From positions 778,501 through 842,500 of the forward strand of contig AP025573.1 in NCBI GenBank assembly GCA_022845895.1: DNA of 64,000 nt, written 5' to 3'. The notes below the pieces were generated by a model, which was not told the origin of the DNA, ran no database searches, and saw only the letters and a program-made list of their open reading frames with translations. The DNA is from Lachnospiraceae bacterium. GTDB taxonomy: Bacteria; Bacillota; Clostridia; Lachnospirales; Lachnospiraceae. A program made the translations under genes and the position numbers. Position 1 is the first letter of the stretch. Each line of letters begins with the position of its first letter. Below, piece after piece: positions 1 through 7,873 of this stretch.

Positions 1-94
1 AGGGCACCTGATATGCCGGGGACAGCAGATTGCAGAAAATATTGTCTTATATTATAATGGTAACAGTGGCAAAGAGGCTGAGGAGAATATATGA
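1..94 (+). CDS. C-terminal end of a probable D-2-hydroxyacid dehydrogenase (partial)
   Basis: An open frame beginning at base 2 runs in from outside the window and stops at a TGA at 92-94, overlapping the ATG of the ROK kinase by ATGA. Only 30 residues are visible. The segment QQIAENIVLYYNG resembles the last helix of D-isomer-specific 2-hydroxyacid dehydrogenases, where a bundle residue string like IAENIxxxLNG closes the protein. The overlap implies one operon with the ROK kinase, RpiR regulator and nagA. The family assignment rests on a short tail and is an inference. Confidence 0.5.
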   Translation, partial: GHLICRGQQIAENIVLYYNGNSGKEAEENI

Positions 95-1008
95 AAAAAT
101 ATGTAAGTATAGATATTGGCGGCACAGCCATCAAGTATGGGGTCATCGATGAAAGCGGCCATATACTCACGAAGCGGGAGAAGAAGACGGAGGCTTTTAA
201 AGGCGGCCCTTCTATATTGGGCAAAGTGTCAGATATCGTAGGGGAATGTGTGAATCGGGAGGAAATAAGCGGCATATGCATATCTACTGCAGGAATGGTG
301 GATACAAAGAAGGGAGAGATCTTCCATGCCGCCCCGCTCATTCCGGATTATGCGGGGACGCGGTTCAAAGCAGTTCTGGAAGAACGGTTCAAGATTCCAT
401 GTGAAGTGGAGAACGATGTGAACTGCGCGGGCCTTGCAGAGTCCGTGTCCGGCGCTGCCATGGGCAGCAAGAGCACGCTGATGCTTACAATCGGGACCGG
501 AATCGGGGGCTGTATCATATTGGACGGCGAAGTATATCGCGGCTTTAGCAACAGCGCCTGTGAAGTCGGGTACATGCACATGTGCGGCAGCGATTTCCAG
601 ACGCTCGGCGCAGCCAGCATACTGACGAAGAAGGTGGCGGACAGAAAAGGGGAACCTGTAGAGCACTGGAACGGCTACCGCATATTCGAGTGTGCGGATA
701 AGGGGGACGAAGTCTGTATCCGGGCCATCGACGAGATGACGGATGTCCTTGGCATGGGAATCGCCAATATCTGTTATGTGCTGAATCCCCAGACCGTAGT
801 GCTCGGAGGAGGCATCATGGCGCAGGAGGAATATCTGAAAGTGAAGATAGAGGCTGCTGCTGACCGGTATCTCATCCCGAGTGTGGCGGGCCATACGACG
901 ATATGCTTTGCGAAGCACAGAAACGAAGCAGGGATGCTTGGAGCTTTTTACCACTTCAGAAAGAAGCAGTCCGAAAAGGTACCGGAAGTGGGAAATCAGG
1001 TGAGATAA
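91..1008 (+). CDS. ROK family sugar kinase
   Basis: 305 aa. It should phosphorylate a hexose or N-acetylated hexosamine with ATP in the cytoplasm. The N-terminal phosphate-binding loop is DIGGTAIKYG (residues 8-17) and the catalytic Asp lies in ENDVNCAG (about residue 110). A second glycine-rich motif, TIGTGIGGC, follows near residue 134. The zinc-binding cysteine cluster of classical ROK glucokinases is absent: the usual GEIGHM region reads CEVGYMHMCG. Its place before an RpiR regulator and nagA suggests an N-acetylmannosamine- or N-acetylglucosamine-type kinase, but the substrate is not readable from sequence. The start overlaps the upstream stop. Confidence 0.88.
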   Translation: MKKYVSIDIGGTAIKYGVIDESGHILTKREKKTEAFKGGPSILGKVSDIVGECVNREEISGICISTAGMVDTKKGEIFHAAPLIPDYAGTRFKAVLEERFKIPCEVENDVNCAGLAESVSGAAMGSKSTLMLTIGTGIGGCIILDGEVYRGFSNSACEVGYMHMCGSDFQTLGAASILTKKVADRKGEPVEHWNGYRIFECADKGDEVCIRAIDEMTDVLGMGIANICYVLNPQTVVLGGGIMAQEEYLKVKIEAAADRYLIPSVAGHTTICFAKHRNEAGMLGAFYHFRKKQSEKVPEVGNQVR

Positions 1009-1042
1009 GGTAGAGATAAGTTAGAGATAAGGCTGGTGGGTC

Positions 1043-1876
1043 ATGGAATATTATGTGAAGTCTGTAGTACCGTTGATTGAATCTAATTATGATAATTTTA
1101 CGACCGTGGAAAAGAACATTGCAGACTTCTTTATCCAGAACAGGAAGAAGATGGACTTTTCCGCCCGGGCGGTCGCCGAGCTGCTCTTCGTATCCGAGGC
1201 GTCCCTTTCCAGGTTCGCCAAGAAGTGCGGCTACCGGGGCTATCGAGAATTCGTCTATCAGTATGAAGAGACATTTGTAGAGAAGAAGGAATCGATTACC
1301 GGTAATACGAGGATGGTACTGAACGTGTACCAGGAGCTGCTGAATAAGACGTACAGCCTTGTGGATGAGGTACAGTTAGCCAGAATCAGCCGATACCTGA
1401 ACCGGGCAGCCAGGGTGTTCGTCTGTGGCATGGGGAGTTCCGGGCTTGCCGCGAGAGAGATGAAGCTCAGGTTTATGCGTATCGGCGTTGACATCGATTC
1501 CATACAGGACAGCGACCTGATGCGTATGCAGGCCGTATTTCAGAATGAGACCTGTCTCGTGTTCGGCATCAGCATAAGCGGTGAGAAGGAAGAAGTGCTG
1601 TACCTGCTCAAAGAGGCACACGAAAGAGGCGCGAAGACCGTGCTGGTGACGGCCAGGAACAATGAGGCGTTCGACAAGTTCTGTGACGAGGTGCTGCTGA
1701 TTCCTTCCCTCAAGCACCTGAACCACGGTAATGCCATCTCGCCTCAGTTTCCGATTCTCGTGATGCTGGACATCATCTATTCTTATTATCTGGAGCAGGA
1801 CAAGTACGAGAAAGAGACGCTGCATGACAATACGCTGCGGGCGCTGCAGCGGGAGAAGCCTGAGAAATATATATAA
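1043..1876 (+). CDS. MurR/RpiR family transcriptional regulator
   Basis: 277 aa, the usual length for the family. Residues 1-80 form the helix-turn-helix domain (FFIQNRKKMDF..., then VAELLFVSEASLSRFAKKCGY). Residues about 120-255 form a SIS sugar-phosphate binding domain with VFVCGMGSSGLAAREM and FGISISGEKEEV. Such proteins repress or activate amino-sugar genes in response to a phosphosugar. It sits between the ROK kinase and nagA, only 34 bases after the former, so it probably controls this operon using a phosphorylated amino sugar as signal. The ATG at 1043 follows a GGTGGG stretch. Confidence 0.9.
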   Translation: MEYYVKSVVPLIESNYDNFTTVEKNIADFFIQNRKKMDFSARAVAELLFVSEASLSRFAKKCGYRGYREFVYQYEETFVEKKESITGNTRMVLNVYQELLNKTYSLVDEVQLARISRYLNRAARVFVCGMGSSGLAAREMKLRFMRIGVDIDSIQDSDLMRMQAVFQNETCLVFGISISGEKEEVLYLLKEAHERGAKTVLVTARNNEAFDKFCDEVLLIPSLKHLNHGNAISPQFPILVMLDIIYSYYLEQDKYEKETLHDNTLRALQREKPEKYI

Positions 1877-1911
1877 ATGATTTGAACATTCACATTGAGA
1901 GGAGAAACGGT

Positions 1912-3036
1912 ATGTTAATCAAGAATGTAAAAGTATTTACAGAAGAAAAGACATTTGAAGATGGTGAGATTGTTATCAGGGACGGCCTCATTTCCGAAGG
2001 GAAAGAGGATGCGGGAGAAGTCATAGACGGAGAAGGCTGCTATGCCATCCCCGGTCTGATTGACATTCATTTTCACGGTTGCAAAGGTTATGATTTCTGC
2101 GATGGCACGGAGGAAGCGATTCATGAGATTGCAAAGTATGAAGCCTCAATCGGTGTGACGGCCATCTCGCCGGCTACGATGACACTTCCGGTGGAGACCC
2201 TTGAGGATATCCTCTCTACTGCCGCCGCATACAAAAAGGAGGCCGGAGACGGTGCCGACCTCATCGGCGTGAATATGGAAGGGCCGTTTATCAGCAAGGC
2301 GAAAAAGGGAGCCCAGGACGCCACATATATCATTCCTTGCAGCAAGGATATCTTCCACCGTTTTCAGACTGCAGCGCGGGGGCTTGTCAAGTACATCGGC
2401 GTGGCTCCGGAGGAAGAGGGGGCGCTGGAATTCGTAGAGCAGGTGAAGGATGAGGTGAATGTATCTCTGGCACATACGAACGCAGGATATGACGATGCCA
2501 AGGCAGCCTATGATATAGGCGCGTGCCATGCGGTACACCTCTACAATGCCATGCCGCCATTGACCCATCGGGCTCCGGGTGTCATCGGTGCCGTGTCAGA
2601 CAGCGGGCATGTCATGGCGGAGCTAATCTGTGACGGCGTGCACATTCATCCGTCTGTCGTGCGTGCCACGTTCAAGATGCTCGGCGCCGATCGTATTATC
2701 TTAATCAGTGACAGCATGCGTGCAACGGGCATGCCGGACGGGGAATACACGCTCGGCGGCCTTGCGGTCCATGTGACAGGAAACCGGGCGACACTGGTGT
2801 CAGACGGTGCTCTTGCAGGTTCGGTTACGAATCTCATGGACTGTCTGCGCACGGTGGTAAAAGAGATGGGGATTCCCCTCGAGACCGCTGTTGCGTGTGC
2901 CACGATGAACCCCGCTAAAAGCCTTGGCGAGTACGATAAGTACGGCTCCCTTACACCTGGCAAGAAGGGGGATGTGGTGCTGCTTGACAAGGAGCTGAAT
3001 CTGAAGGCTGTCATCAAAGACGGGAAAAGGATATAG
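1912..3036 (+). CDS. nagA: N-acetylglucosamine-6-phosphate deacetylase
   Basis: 374 aa. It removes the acetyl group from GlcNAc-6-phosphate, giving glucosamine-6-phosphate and acetate. Amidohydrolase landmarks are visible: DIHFHG near residue 50, the metal ligand Glu in NMEGPF, His in LAHTNAGY, HLYNAM, and the catalytic Asp in LISDSM. The open frame extends to a TTG at 1882, but a GAGAGGAG ribosome site at 1897-1904 fits the ATG at 1912. It closes the amino-sugar operon begun by the ROK kinase and the RpiR regulator; the acetate/sugar product would feed into glycolysis through a NagB located elsewhere. Confidence 0.95.
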   Translation: MLIKNVKVFTEEKTFEDGEIVIRDGLISEGKEDAGEVIDGEGCYAIPGLIDIHFHGCKGYDFCDGTEEAIHEIAKYEASIGVTAISPATMTLPVETLEDILSTAAAYKKEAGDGADLIGVNMEGPFISKAKKGAQDATYIIPCSKDIFHRFQTAARGLVKYIGVAPEEEGALEFVEQVKDEVNVSLAHTNAGYDDAKAAYDIGACHAVHLYNAMPPLTHRAPGVIGAVSDSGHVMAELICDGVHIHPSVVRATFKMLGADRIILISDSMRATGMPDGEYTLGGLAVHVTGNRATLVSDGALAGSVTNLMDCLRTVVKEMGIPLETAVACATMNPAKSLGEYDKYGSLTPGKKGDVVLLDKELNLKAVIKDGKRI

Positions 3037-3041
3037 GAGAA

Positions 3042-3746
3042 ATGCACAGAAGAGAAGGCGCCTGCCTCGTATGCGGCAGGGATCTTGAATACTATGACAA
3101 AGCAATGAAGCTGCAGTGCGCCCTGTGCGGGCAGAGCTTTGAAAGCCGTGCCGCCTGTACGGACGGTCACTATGTCTGCGACCGCTGCCACGCCGAAAAA
3201 GGGATGGAAGTGATAATGGATACATGCAGCCGGACGGGTTCACGTAATCCGGTTGCCATCATGCAGGAGGTGATGGAAGACCCGTTCATATACATGCACG
3301 GGCCGGAACATCATGTGCTGGCAGGTGCGGCACTTCTGGCGGCTTATCATAACTGTGGCGGAGATATCGACCTCTCGGAAGCACTTGAGGAGATGCGTGC
3401 CAGGGGGAGCGAGGTGCCCGGCGGGGCGTGCGGCATGTGGGGTTGCTGCGGTGCCGCCGTCAGCACCGGAATCTTCATGAGCATCGTCACAAAGGCGACA
3501 CCTCTGACGGGCAGATCCTGGCAGCTGTCCAACCGGATGACGGCAAGGGCGCTGGGGGCAATCGCAGCGCTTGGCGGGCCGCGCTGCTGCAAGCGGGACT
3601 GCTTTACCGCCGTAAAAGAAGCGGCTGCGGAAGTAAAAGAGACATTTGACATAGAAATGATTCTGCCGGAAAAGATTGAATGCGGATTTTTCATGGAAAA
3701 TAAACAGTGCCTGAGACAGCACTGCCCGTATCACCCATCCGCTTAG
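3042..3746 (+). CDS. DUF5714 domain protein, cysteine-rich
   Basis: 234 aa. The N-terminal 50 residues hold two treble-clef-like cysteine pairs (CLVCG, CALCG) and CDRCH. The body has further cysteines (GGACGMWGCCG, GPRCCKRDC) and ends CLRQHCPYH. This pattern matches proteins annotated as DUF5714, often found alone or near methyltransferases; the reaction is unknown. The conserved Cys/His residues suggest iron-sulfur or zinc binding. It begins 6 bases after nagA and is probably cotranscribed, though a link to amino sugars is not evident. Confidence 0.7.
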   Translation: MHRREGACLVCGRDLEYYDKAMKLQCALCGQSFESRAACTDGHYVCDRCHAEKGMEVIMDTCSRTGSRNPVAIMQEVMEDPFIYMHGPEHHVLAGAALLAAYHNCGGDIDLSEALEEMRARGSEVPGGACGMWGCCGAAVSTGIFMSIVTKATPLTGRSWQLSNRMTARALGAIAALGGPRCCKRDCFTAVKEAAAEVKETFDIEMILPEKIECGFFMENKQCLRQHCPYHPSA

Positions 3747-3771
3747 AAATAGCACAATTTGAAATTACTTC

Positions 3772-3800
3772 TTGACAAAAAAACAGAAATACGTTACCAT
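3772..3800 (+). promoter_or_regulatory. Promoter of the tyrS T-box transcript
   Basis: TTGACA at 3772-3777, 17-base spacer, TACCAT at 3795-3800. It lies just upstream of the T-box leader and has a consensus -35 and a moderate -10. Confidence 0.7.
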
Positions 3801-3814
3801 TTCAGACAAGCAAG

Positions 3815-4106
3815 ACAAGATAAAGAACAAAGGCTTTGAAAAGAAGAAGTAGCGGTCCGCACACCCATACAGAAAGCAGCCGGCAGATGAGAGGCGCATG
3901 AAAGAGCAGACAGTGAATACATCTTGGAGCCGCACACCGAAACCTGATTATCCGGAAGGAAAGTAGGCTGTGCCGCGGGGCATGCGTTAACGTGCATAAG
4001 CTGTACATTAGCAGCTTTCAGAGACCGGCAGCGTAAGCTGCAGGTGAAACAAGGTGGTATCACGGGAATCAGACCTCGTCCTTTCTATAGGGACGAGGTT
4101 TTTTGT
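3815..4106 (+). ncRNA. T-box leader controlling tyrS
   Basis: The leader carries the T-box core at 4051-4066 (AAGGTGGTATCACGGG) followed by a strong terminator at 4073-4105 with GC-rich arms and a T run. The T-box bulge reads UGGU, which pairs with an ACCA end, as expected for tRNA-Tyr with discriminator A. A GAATAC at 3915-3920 offers UAC as the tyrosine specifier codon. Uncharged tRNA-Tyr would stabilise the antiterminator and switch tyrS on. Stem boundaries were not folded computationally; the 5' boundary is approximate. Confidence 0.9.
4073..4105 (+). terminator. T-box intrinsic terminator
   Basis: ACCTCGTCC and GGACGAGGT arms separated by a short loop and followed by TTTTTT. It is the terminator alternative of the tyrS T-box. 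Confidence 0.92.
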
Positions 4107-4108
4107 CG

Positions 4109-4166
4109 GAATTAGCAAAGGGGTCAGACCCCTATGGCCATAGGGGTCTGACCCCTTTGCTAATTC
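4109..4166. repeat. Perfect 58-bp palindrome with GGGGTCAGACCCC core
   Basis: Bases 4109-4137 are exactly repeated as reverse complement at 4138-4166. Each arm itself contains the self-complementary core GGGGTCAGACCCC. It lies between the T-box terminator and tyrS, so every antiterminated tyrS transcript carries it. There is no T run after it, so it is not an intrinsic terminator. A related pair of arms occurs at 10494-10552. It resembles REP-type elements mobilised by RAYT transposases; no such transposase is in the window. Confidence 0.92.
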
Positions 4167-4209
4167 ACGATATTATCTGACAATTTAAATGTATAAGGAG
4201 AGATAAGTT

Positions 4210-5433
4210 ATGGGAATTTATGAAGAATTGCAGGCGAGAGGTCTTATCGCCCAGGTTACGGATGAGGATGAGATCAGGGAGCTGATTAACAATGGGAAGG
4301 CGACGTTTTATATTGGGTTCGACCCGACGGCGGACAGTCTTCATGTGGGGCACTTTATGGCGCTCTGCCTGATGAAGCGGCTGCAGGATGCCGGCAATAA
4401 GCCGATTGCCCTTCTCGGCGGCGGGACTGGCTATATCGGGGACCCGTCCGGGAGGACGGACATGCGTTCCATGATGACGCCGGAGACGATTCAGCACAAC
4501 TGTGACTGTTTCAAAAAGCAGATGAGCAAGTTTATTGATTTCTCAGAGGGCAAGGCGCTCATGGTAAACAATGCCGACTGGCTGCTGGATCTGAACTATA
4601 TCGATATGCTCCGTGAGATCGGCCCGCACTTTTCAGTCAACCGGATGCTGGCTGCGGAGTGCTACAAGCAGAGGATGGAGAAGGGGCTTACGTTCCTTGA
4701 GTTCAACTACATGATTATGCAGAGCTTTGACTTCTACATGCTGTACCAGAATTACGGTTGCAACATGCAGTTTGGCGGTGATGACCAGTGGGCCAACATG
4801 CTTGGTGGTACGGAGCTTATCCGCCGGAAACTTGGCAAGAATGCATGTGCAATGACCATTACTCTGCTTCTGAACTCAGAGGGCAAGAAGATGGGCAAGA
4901 CGCAGAACGGTGCGGTATGGCTTGACCCGGAGAAGACATCTCCGTTTGATTTCTACCAGTATTGGAGAAATATCGGGGACACGGATGTGCTGAAATGTAT
5001 CCGCATGCTGACTTTCCTGCCGTTGGAAGAGATAGACAAGATGGATTCCTGGGAAGGTGCACAGCTGAACACTGCCAAAGAGATTCTTGCCTACGAATTG
5101 ACAAAGCTCGTGCACGGGGAAGAAGAGGCCGAAAAAGCACAGGAGTCTGCAAGAGCGCTATTTAGCCAGGGAGCTGCGGCACAGATGCCTACGGCAGAGA
5201 TTACAGCCGATGATTTGGCAGACGGAGGCATCGATATCCTTACGCTTCTGTTAAAGAGCGGCCTCGTGCCGTCCAAGTCAGAGGCCAGACGCGCGGTGCA
5301 GCAGGGCGGCGTCGCCGTGGACGGAGAGAAGGTTACGGACATACAGAAAGTATTTACTTCAGATGCATTTACAGGAGAAGGCATGATATTAAAAAAAGGC
5401 AAGAAGAATTTCCGCAAAGTTGTGTTACAATAG
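4210..5433 (+). CDS. tyrS: Tyrosyl-tRNA synthetase
   Basis: 407 aa, normal for bacterial TyrRS. It charges tRNA-Tyr with tyrosine. The class I HIGH motif is HVGH (residues 45-48) after [12 protein letters not shown]. The KMSKS motif appears as KMGKT near residue 228. An S4 RNA-binding domain occupies the last 65 residues ([18 protein letters not shown]). The ribosome site AAGGAGAGATAAGTT precedes the ATG. Expression is controlled by the T-box upstream; the 58-bp palindrome lies in the same leader. Confidence 0.97.
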   Translation: MGIYEELQARGLIAQVTDEDEIRELINNGKATFYIGFDPTADSLHVGHFMALCLMKRLQDAGNKPIALLGGGTGYIGDPSGRTDMRSMMTPETIQHNCDCFKKQMSKFIDFSEGKALMVNNADWLLDLNYIDMLREIGPHFSVNRMLAAECYKQRMEKGLTFLEFNYMIMQSFDFYMLYQNYGCNMQFGGDDQWANMLGGTELIRRKLGKNACAMTITLLLNSEGKKMGKTQNGAVWLDPEKTSPFDFYQYWRNIGDTDVLKCIRMLTFLPLEEIDKMDSWEGAQLNTAKEILAYELTKLVHGEEEAEKAQESARALFSQGAAAQMPTAEITADDLADGGIDILTLLLKSGLVPSKSEARRAVQQGGVAVDGEKVTDIQKVFTSDAFTGEGMILKKGKKNFRKVVLQ

Positions 5434-5471
5434 TCTTAACGGCAGATGGCCGATAGAAGGAGGAGTGTGAG

Positions 5472-5978
5472 ATGGCTTTTAAAGAAATAGCAATCGACGA
5501 ACTGAGCTTCAACCCTTTCGAGAAGATATCAAAGCAGTGGATGCTCATCACTGCGGGGGATGAACTGAAATCCAACACGATGACCGCAAGCTGGGGCGGT
5601 GTCGGAATCATGTGGGGAAAGCCGGTAGTGACTGCGTATATCCGTCCTCAGAGATATACGAAGGAATTTGTGGATATGAACGATACATTTACCATATCTT
5701 TCCTGTCAGACGGACAGCGCAAGGCATTGAACGTATGCGGCGCCGTATCTGGACGGGATGTAGAGGACAAGTGGAAGGAAGCCGGCCTTCATCCATACTA
5801 TATAGAAGATTCCGCGGCAGTGGAAGAGGCAGAGATGATATTCGTATGTAAAAAGCTGTATGCGCAGGAAATGTATCCCGAATGCTTTATCGAGACGGAA
5901 TGTGATACAAAATGGTATCCTGAGGCGGACTATCATACGATGTATATTGCGGAAATTACAAAAGTCTTAATAAAGTAG
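5472..5978 (+). CDS. Flavin reductase family protein
   Basis: 168 aa. The sequence follows the flavin reductase-like split-barrel fold: KQWMLITAG, then TMTASWGGVGIMWGKPVVTAYIRPQRYTKEF and FTISFLS. Family members bind FMN and reduce flavin or transfer electrons from NAD(P)H in the cytoplasm. The GAAGGAGGAGTGTG ribosome site precedes the ATG by a normal spacing. It follows tyrS by 38 bases with no terminator between and could be cotranscribed, but no functional tie to tyrosine is evident. Confidence 0.85.
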   Translation: MAFKEIAIDELSFNPFEKISKQWMLITAGDELKSNTMTASWGGVGIMWGKPVVTAYIRPQRYTKEFVDMNDTFTISFLSDGQRKALNVCGAVSGRDVEDKWKEAGLHPYYIEDSAAVEEAEMIFVCKKLYAQEMYPECFIETECDTKWYPEADYHTMYIAEITKVLIK

Positions 5979-6028
5979 GAAAAAAGGATGCTGATTTGAG
6001 TGTAATATTCAAATCAACATCCTTTTTT
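5979..6028. terminator. Intrinsic terminator after the flavin reductase gene
   Basis: The arm AAAAGGATGCTGATTTGA pairs, with one mismatch, with TCAAATCAACATCCTTTT, followed by further T residues. The A run upstream makes it usable in both directions. Confidence 0.88.
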
Positions 6029-6096
6029 GATAGGTTTCTCTGATTTTTAACGAAGTAATAAGTGTAGGAACGATACACCTGCGCGGGGTAGAAACT

Positions 6097-6645
6097 ATGA
6101 AGATAACGGAAAGCAATTATGTAGAGCAGCTGAAAAAGCACGATGAGAAGGCGCTCATGTATGTGATAAGTGAATATGGCGGGATGCTGAATGCTATAGT
6201 ATGTACCCGTCTCAGGCTTTTGAAAGACTATCAGGAGGAGTGCCTCAACGATGTATTTCTTGGAATCTGGAAGAATATCGGCAGCTTTGACATGGATAAA
6301 AGCAGCTTCAGAAACTGGTGCGCGGGAATCGCCAGGTATAAGGCATTGGATTTCCTTCGAAGATATTACCGGGAGATTACGTTTGAAAATATCGATGATA
6401 TAGAGATTCCAAAGGTCGACGAGGAGCTGGAACGGATTGCCGAGCAGGAGATATCCGAGGAGCTGGAGCAGATGCTCGATTGCCTGAATGAGACGGACAG
6501 GGCGATTTTCCTCAAGCTCTATATGGAAGAAAAGAATCTGGATGAGGTGAGTGCGGAGACCGGACTTAAAAAAGAGGTCATCTATAACCGGTTGTCCAGG
6601 GGAAAGAAACGTATCCGTTCCATGTATGAAAGCAGGGAGGTGTAG
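6097..6645 (+). CDS. ECF-type RNA polymerase sigma factor
   Basis: 182 aa. Region 2 includes DYQEECLNDVFLGIWKNIGSFD (about residues 45-66) and the DNA-melting helix KALDFLRRYYRE. Region 4 has DRAIFLKLYMEEKNLDEVSAETGLKKEVIYNRLSRGKKRI. It should direct RNA polymerase to a stress regulon. The downstream DUF4179 membrane protein begins 3 bases after the stop, the arrangement of sigma factor and its membrane-anchored antagonist. Confidence 0.92.
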   Translation: MKITESNYVEQLKKHDEKALMYVISEYGGMLNAIVCTRLRLLKDYQEECLNDVFLGIWKNIGSFDMDKSSFRNWCAGIARYKALDFLRRYYREITFENIDDIEIPKVDEELERIAEQEISEELEQMLDCLNETDRAIFLKLYMEEKNLDEVSAETGLKKEVIYNRLSRGKKRIRSMYESREV

Positions 6646-6648
6646 CAG

Positions 6649-7797
6649 ATGAGAAATATATACGATTATATAAATGATATCAAGACTGATACCGGCCCAT
6701 ATACGCCGGAGACATTTACACAATTGGAATCAAAAAGATGGCAGAAAAAGGTACGCAGGCAGATACGCGGTCCGAAAAGGCTGATCTATGCAGCCTGTGC
6801 GGCCTGTGTAATCCTCTGCCTTACGGGGCTAGCCGCAGGCCCGTTCAGAGGACAGGTAAATGCTGCCATGAAATCTGCTTCTGAGAGTATCAGCAGATGG
6901 CTTTCCTCCGGCAACTGGGAAAAAGACGTATCTCCATATGAGACTGTGGTCAATACGAAGATAGTGAGTGACGGTATAGAAGTGAAGTTAGAATCCGTAA
7001 TTTTAGATGACCGTCAGCTTATGATAACCCTGACCCAGAAATATCCGGGTAAAATTACTAAACAGGCAAAAGAAGAGCTGGAAAGCATAAGAAACAACGT
7101 AAATAACGGGTATGCTATCTATATAAATAAGAATCGAACCTTTGATGATATGCGCAAAGAACTGAAGAATACAATGGATAAAGAAGAGCTGAAGAAAATA
7201 AAACTTCCGATGCTTGCGGCAGAGATTTATCTGAATGATGAAAAGGTGAGCGGCATAGAGCTGATTCATCCAGTTGAGGCAGAAGACGGTAAAGTCAGAG
7301 TGGTCTATGAATGTGAACTGGAATGTGGAAAGCTTGACATGAGCAAGGAGATAGACACAAGGATAGAACTTCAGGATGCGGCTGGAATCACCGACGGAAA
7401 ATGGTTTTATGAATTCAAAGCGGACGGGCAAGAACTCATGGCAGATACGACGAGCGTTATCCTGGATCAGGAAGTAAGCCTGCCGGATGGTAAGAAGATA
7501 ACTATTACAGAATACAAGCATAACGAAATAGGAACATATCTCTACTATAAAGGAGATACAAAAGGCCTCACATTGGAACTGCGCGGCAAAAATGACCAGG
7601 GTGAAATCGTTTGGTTCAGAGACTACGGAGCATTTGAAGACGGCTGCGGAAGATTCAAATTGTACCAGGTCAACGAAGTGAGGGCAGAAGGCGCAGAAAA
7701 CATGGCATTGTCCGTCTACTTCCTGCAGAAAGACGAAGGAAAAGAAGCGGCCACCTACCGCCAGTATGGTGAAGAATTCACCATACCGACAAAATAG
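6649..7797 (+). CDS. DUF4179 membrane protein, probable anti-sigma factor
   Basis: 382 aa. A cytoplasmic N-terminus of about 45 residues is followed by one membrane segment (YAACAACVILCLTGLAAGPF, about 45-64). The rest is an extracytoplasmic domain of alternating strands, as in DUF4179 proteins. These are usually coded just after an ECF sigma factor and are thought to sequester it until an envelope signal arrives. A GGGAGG site inside the sigma gene precedes the ATG by 8 bases, implying translational coupling. The signal sensed is unknown. Confidence 0.82.
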   Translation: MRNIYDYINDIKTDTGPYTPETFTQLESKRWQKKVRRQIRGPKRLIYAACAACVILCLTGLAAGPFRGQVNAAMKSASESISRWLSSGNWEKDVSPYETVVNTKIVSDGIEVKLESVILDDRQLMITLTQKYPGKITKQAKEELESIRNNVNNGYAIYINKNRTFDDMRKELKNTMDKEELKKIKLPMLAAEIYLNDEKVSGIELIHPVEAEDGKVRVVYECELECGKLDMSKEIDTRIELQDAAGITDGKWFYEFKADGQELMADTTSVILDQEVSLPDGKKITITEYKHNEIGTYLYYKGDTKGLTLELRGKNDQGEIVWFRDYGAFEDGCGRFKLYQVNEVRAEGAENMALSVYFLQKDEGKEAATYRQYGEEFTIPTK

Positions 7798-7840
7798 GTA
7801 CAGGGTATATCTTATTCAGGTACACCACAAAGTCCAATTT

Positions 7841-7873
7841 GGGACGTAACAAAACTTAAAAAGGTTACGTCCC
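7841..7873. repeat. REP-like hairpin with GGGACGTAAC arms
   Basis: GGGACGTAAC at 7841-7850 is the exact reverse complement of GTTACGTCCC at 7864-7873, with a 13-base loop. It lies between two convergent genes and overlaps the 3' end of the GH13 gene, supplying its last codons and stop. It may also terminate transcription, though no clean T run follows. Confidence 0.75.

Noticed and set aside
1882..1911. Longer nagA start at TTG 1882
   Set aside because: It would place the ribosome site inside the gene; GAGAGGAG is spaced to ATG 1912.
4109..4166. Considered as a second terminator of the T-box
   Set aside because: No T run follows either arm and the true T-box terminator is complete upstream.
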